A DNA stretch of 7,477 bases from an uncultured Gemmatimonadota bacterium (lineage in GTDB: Bacteria > Gemmatimonadota > Gemmatimonadetes > Gemmatimonadales > Gemmatimonadaceae), in the NCBI GenBank assembly GCA_946479995.1, contig CAMLIU010000068.1, positions 1 through 7,477 on the forward strand. Direction: 5' to 3'. How positions within the stretch are numbered: the stretch's first letter is position 1; the number at the start of each line of letters is the position of its first letter. The position numbers were made by a program, and so were the translations under genes. Of this stretch, positions 6,359 to 7,477 are shown piece by piece. The notes beneath the pieces are model-generated. The model did no database searches. It was not told the DNA's origin and saw only the letters and a list, made by a program, of their open reading frames with translations.

Positions 6359-6472
6359 ATGATCCTCGCCGTCACTGTCGCCAACGCCGTCGTCTCGCCG
6401 GTCGGGTTCGCCCCGACCGCGGCCTACGACGTCGTGGGCAATCCAGTCGATCGCGCAGGATCAGGGTCGTAG
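6359..6472 (+). CDS. small ORF of 37 codons, possible leader peptide
   Basis: This ORF is too short for most gene callers but is well supported locally. It lies about 30 nt after the expected transcription start, has GGAG (6348-6351) 7 nt before its ATG, and ends with TAG. In its first 26 codons after nearly every third position is G or C (only one exception), like the real genes here; the last ten codons or so lose this bias (AAT, CCA, GAT, GCA, GGA, TCA). The product is small and hydrophobic at first (MILAVTVANAVVSPVGFAPT) with a polar Gly/Ser-rich end and no cysteines or basic cluster. I do not recognise it. A hairpin lies within codons 14-21 and a terminator-like hairpin follows 30 nt after the stop codon, before the MATE gene. 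It could be a regulatory leader peptide for the pump, an independent small protein, or a chance ORF. Confidence 0.45.
   Translation: MILAVTVANAVVSPVGFAPTAAYDVVGNPVDRAGSGS
6399..6419 (+). other. RNA hairpin within the small ORF
   Basis: CGGTCGGG (6399-6406) pairs perfectly with CCCGACCG (6412-6419) across the 5-nt loop TTCGC, giving an 8-bp GC-rich stem. It lies inside the 37-codon ORF, so a translating ribosome would melt it. It may be part of a leader RNA that changes structure with translation, or simply a product of high GC content. Confidence 0.35.
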
Positions 6473-6502
6473 CGGCACCGCCGCTCACCCCGGAGCGAGC
6501 TC

Positions 6503-6548
6503 GTCGCCCCGCCTGCGCAGCCCCGCAGGCGGGGCGATTCCGTTTCCG
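6503..6548 (+). terminator. strong hairpin with partly T-rich tail: terminator or attenuator
   Basis: A perfect 13-bp stem (CGCCCCGCCTGCG at 6505-6517 with CGCAGGCGGGGCG at 6524-6536) closes a 6-nt loop, CAGCCC. A T-A pair and a G-T wobble extend it to 15 pairs (6503-6538). The tail, TTCCGTTTCC from 6538, has five T in ten, fair for a GC-rich genome but not a perfect run. It lies 30 nt after the small ORF and 36 nt before the MATE ATG. It may end E1 and small-ORF transcripts, or act as an attenuator for the pump. No separate promoter is evident between it and the MATE start. Confidence 0.65.
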
Positions 6549-6572
6549 AACCTTCGCACCACAAGGAACCCA

Positions 6573-7477
6573 ATGAGTATCAGCAGCGAGGCGATCGAGC
6601 CTCGACGCCTGGAGGCGCCGTCGGTCTGGTCGGCGATCCGGGAAGCACTGTCCGGCGCGCACGGCCGCGACTTCACGGAAGGTCCCATCGGCCGCGCGAT
6701 CTTCATCCTCGCCGTGCCGATGGTGCTCGAGATGGTGATGGAGAGCGTGTTCGTCGTCGTGGACGTGTTCGTGGTCGCGCACCTCGGCGCCGATGCCGTG
6801 GCGACGGTCGGGCTCACGGAGTCGTTCATGACCATCCTGTACGCCCTTGCCGTGGGCCTCAGCATCGGCACGGGCGCCATGGTCGCTCGGCGCGTGGGAG
6901 AGAAGGACGCCGACGGTGCGGCACACACCGGCGCACAGGTGCTGCTGCTCGGCCTCGCCGTGTCCGTCCTGCTCGGCGTGCTCGGGTGGTGGCTGGCTCC
7001 CACCCTGCTGCGCGCCATGGGCGGGTCGAGCGGGGTGCTTGCCAACGTGGCCTTCACGCGCGTCATGCTCGGCTTCAACGCGAGCGTCGTGATGCTGTAC
7101 CTCGCCAACGCCGTGCTCCGCAGCGCGGGCGACGCGGCGATCGCGATGCGCGTGCTGTGGCTGGCGAACGCGATCAACGTCATGCTCGGTCCGGCGCTCG
7201 TCTTCGGATGGGGGCCATTCCCGAAGCTGGGCATCGTGGGCGCGGCAGTCGCCACGTCCATCGGGCGCAGCACGGGTGCGCTGTTCGCGCTGAGCCGCCT
7301 CGTTCGGCCCGGCTCGCGGCTGCGCATCGTGCGCCGGCATTTCCATTTCGATGCGGCGCTGATCGCGCGGGTCGTCAGGCTGTCGTCGTCGGCCACCTTC
7401 CAGGTCTTCATCGGCATGGCGAGCTGGATCGGGCTGACGCGCATCCTCGCCAGCTTCGGCAGCGACGCGATCGCCGG
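6573..7477 (+). CDS. MATE-family multidrug/Na+ (or H+) antiporter, 3' end cut
   Basis: An open frame of 301 codons runs off the window end; a full MATE protein is about 450 residues with 12 membrane helices in two 6-helix halves. The ATG has AAGGA at 6563-6567, 5 nt upstream. A cytoplasmic stretch of about 40 residues precedes the first helix. Hydrophobic segments lie near residues 41-63, 82-104, 121-147, 161-183, 191-211, 218-241 and 261-287, so the N-terminal half and the start of the second half are seen. The segment PMVLEMVMESVFVVVDVFVV, then HLGADAVATVGLTE and SIGTGAMVARRVGE, match the NorM/DinF-type helix 1-2 region, and NAVLRSAGDAAIAMRV with INVMLGPALVFGWGPFPKLGIVGAAVAT matches the helix 5-6 region. 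MATE pumps export cationic drugs and metabolites across the inner membrane using Na+ or H+ gradients; the substrate cannot be read from sequence. It is probably transcribed from the promoter at 6294-6322, through the small ORF and the hairpin. Confidence 0.92.
   Translation, partial: MSISSEAIEPRRLEAPSVWSAIREALSGAHGRDFTEGPIGRAIFILAVPMVLEMVMESVFVVVDVFVVAHLGADAVATVGLTESFMTILYALAVGLSIGTGAMVARRVGEKDADGAAHTGAQVLLLGLAVSVLLGVLGWWLAPTLLRAMGGSSGVLANVAFTRVMLGFNASVVMLYLANAVLRSAGDAAIAMRVLWLANAINVMLGPALVFGWGPFPKLGIVGAAVATSIGRSTGALFALSRLVRPGSRLRIVRRHFHFDAALIARVVRLSSSATFQVFIGMASWIGLTRILASFGSDAIA

Noticed and set aside
4168..6384. A 738-codon open frame on the minus strand opposite the E1 gene
   Set aside because: Long antisense frames are expected in genes with very high third-position GC. 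The translation is rich in Arg, His and Ala with no recognisable domain, while the plus-strand frame has complete E1 motifs.
6426..6435. Palindrome ACGACGTCGT inside the small ORF
   Set aside because: It lies in coding-like sequence well downstream of the promoter, and short CG-rich palindromes are common at this base composition. I see nothing tying it to a regulator.
6551..6566. Possible CCTT/AAGG pairing that could hide the MATE Shine-Dalgarno sequence
   Set aside because: Only four base pairs with an 8-nt loop, too weak to claim as a translational switch.
6372..7444. Two overlapping open frames of about 320 codons on the minus strand opposite the MATE gene and small ORF
   Set aside because: Their products are low-complexity His/Arg/Glu-rich or Ser/Thr/Arg-rich, with no family resemblance. 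The plus-strand frame gives clear membrane helices and MATE motifs.
1..7477. CRISPR arrays, tRNA or rRNA genes, insertion sequences, prophage or toxin-antitoxin genes
   Set aside because: I read both strands for repeats with spacers, tRNA-like cloverleaf arms, transposase motifs and terminal repeats and found none. Genes fill almost the entire window.

Overview
This GC-rich window (by eye well above 60% GC, with G or C at most third codon positions) holds seven recognisable protein-coding genes and one probable small gene. It reads as ordinary bacterial chromosome with tight gene packing. The style of the sequence, and especially the single-chain E1 alpha-beta 2-oxo acid dehydrogenase, suggests Gemmatimonadota or a similar environmental phylum. 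That is an inference: no rRNA or other phylogenetic marker is present.

Positions 1-3978, minus strand: a compact phenylacetate-degradation operon transcribed right to left in the order paaG-paaH-paaI-paaJ-paaY, with paaY cut by the window start. The junctions are paaG/paaH 1-nt overlap, paaH/paaI 4-nt overlap, paaI/paaJ 13-nt gap and paaJ/paaY 39-nt gap. The genes cover epoxide isomerisation (PaaG), the later beta-oxidation-like steps (PaaH, PaaJ) and two thioesterases that clear dead-end CoA esters (PaaI, PaaY). The ring epoxidase (paaABCE), ring-opening enzyme (paaZ), enoyl-CoA hydratase (paaF) and CoA ligase (paaK) are not in the window.

Positions 3979-4125: a short divergent intergenic region. 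It holds the only AT-rich patch nearby, a perfect 10-bp palindrome, and the Shine-Dalgarno sequence of the rightward gene.

Positions 4126-6285, plus strand: a 719-residue fused E1 alpha-beta, a thiamine-diphosphate-dependent 2-oxo acid dehydrogenase. Its E2 and E3 partners are not in the window, so the substrate is unknown. A link to phenylpyruvate and phenylacetyl-CoA is possible but speculative.

Positions 6286-7477, plus strand: a good sigma-70-type promoter begins right after the E1 stop codon. It is followed by a 37-codon ORF with its own Shine-Dalgarno sequence, a 13-bp perfect GC-rich hairpin with a partly T-rich tail, and then a MATE-family efflux pump cut by the window end. This promoter / small ORF / terminator-like hairpin / efflux gene order resembles a leader-peptide attenuator and is the most interesting part of the window.
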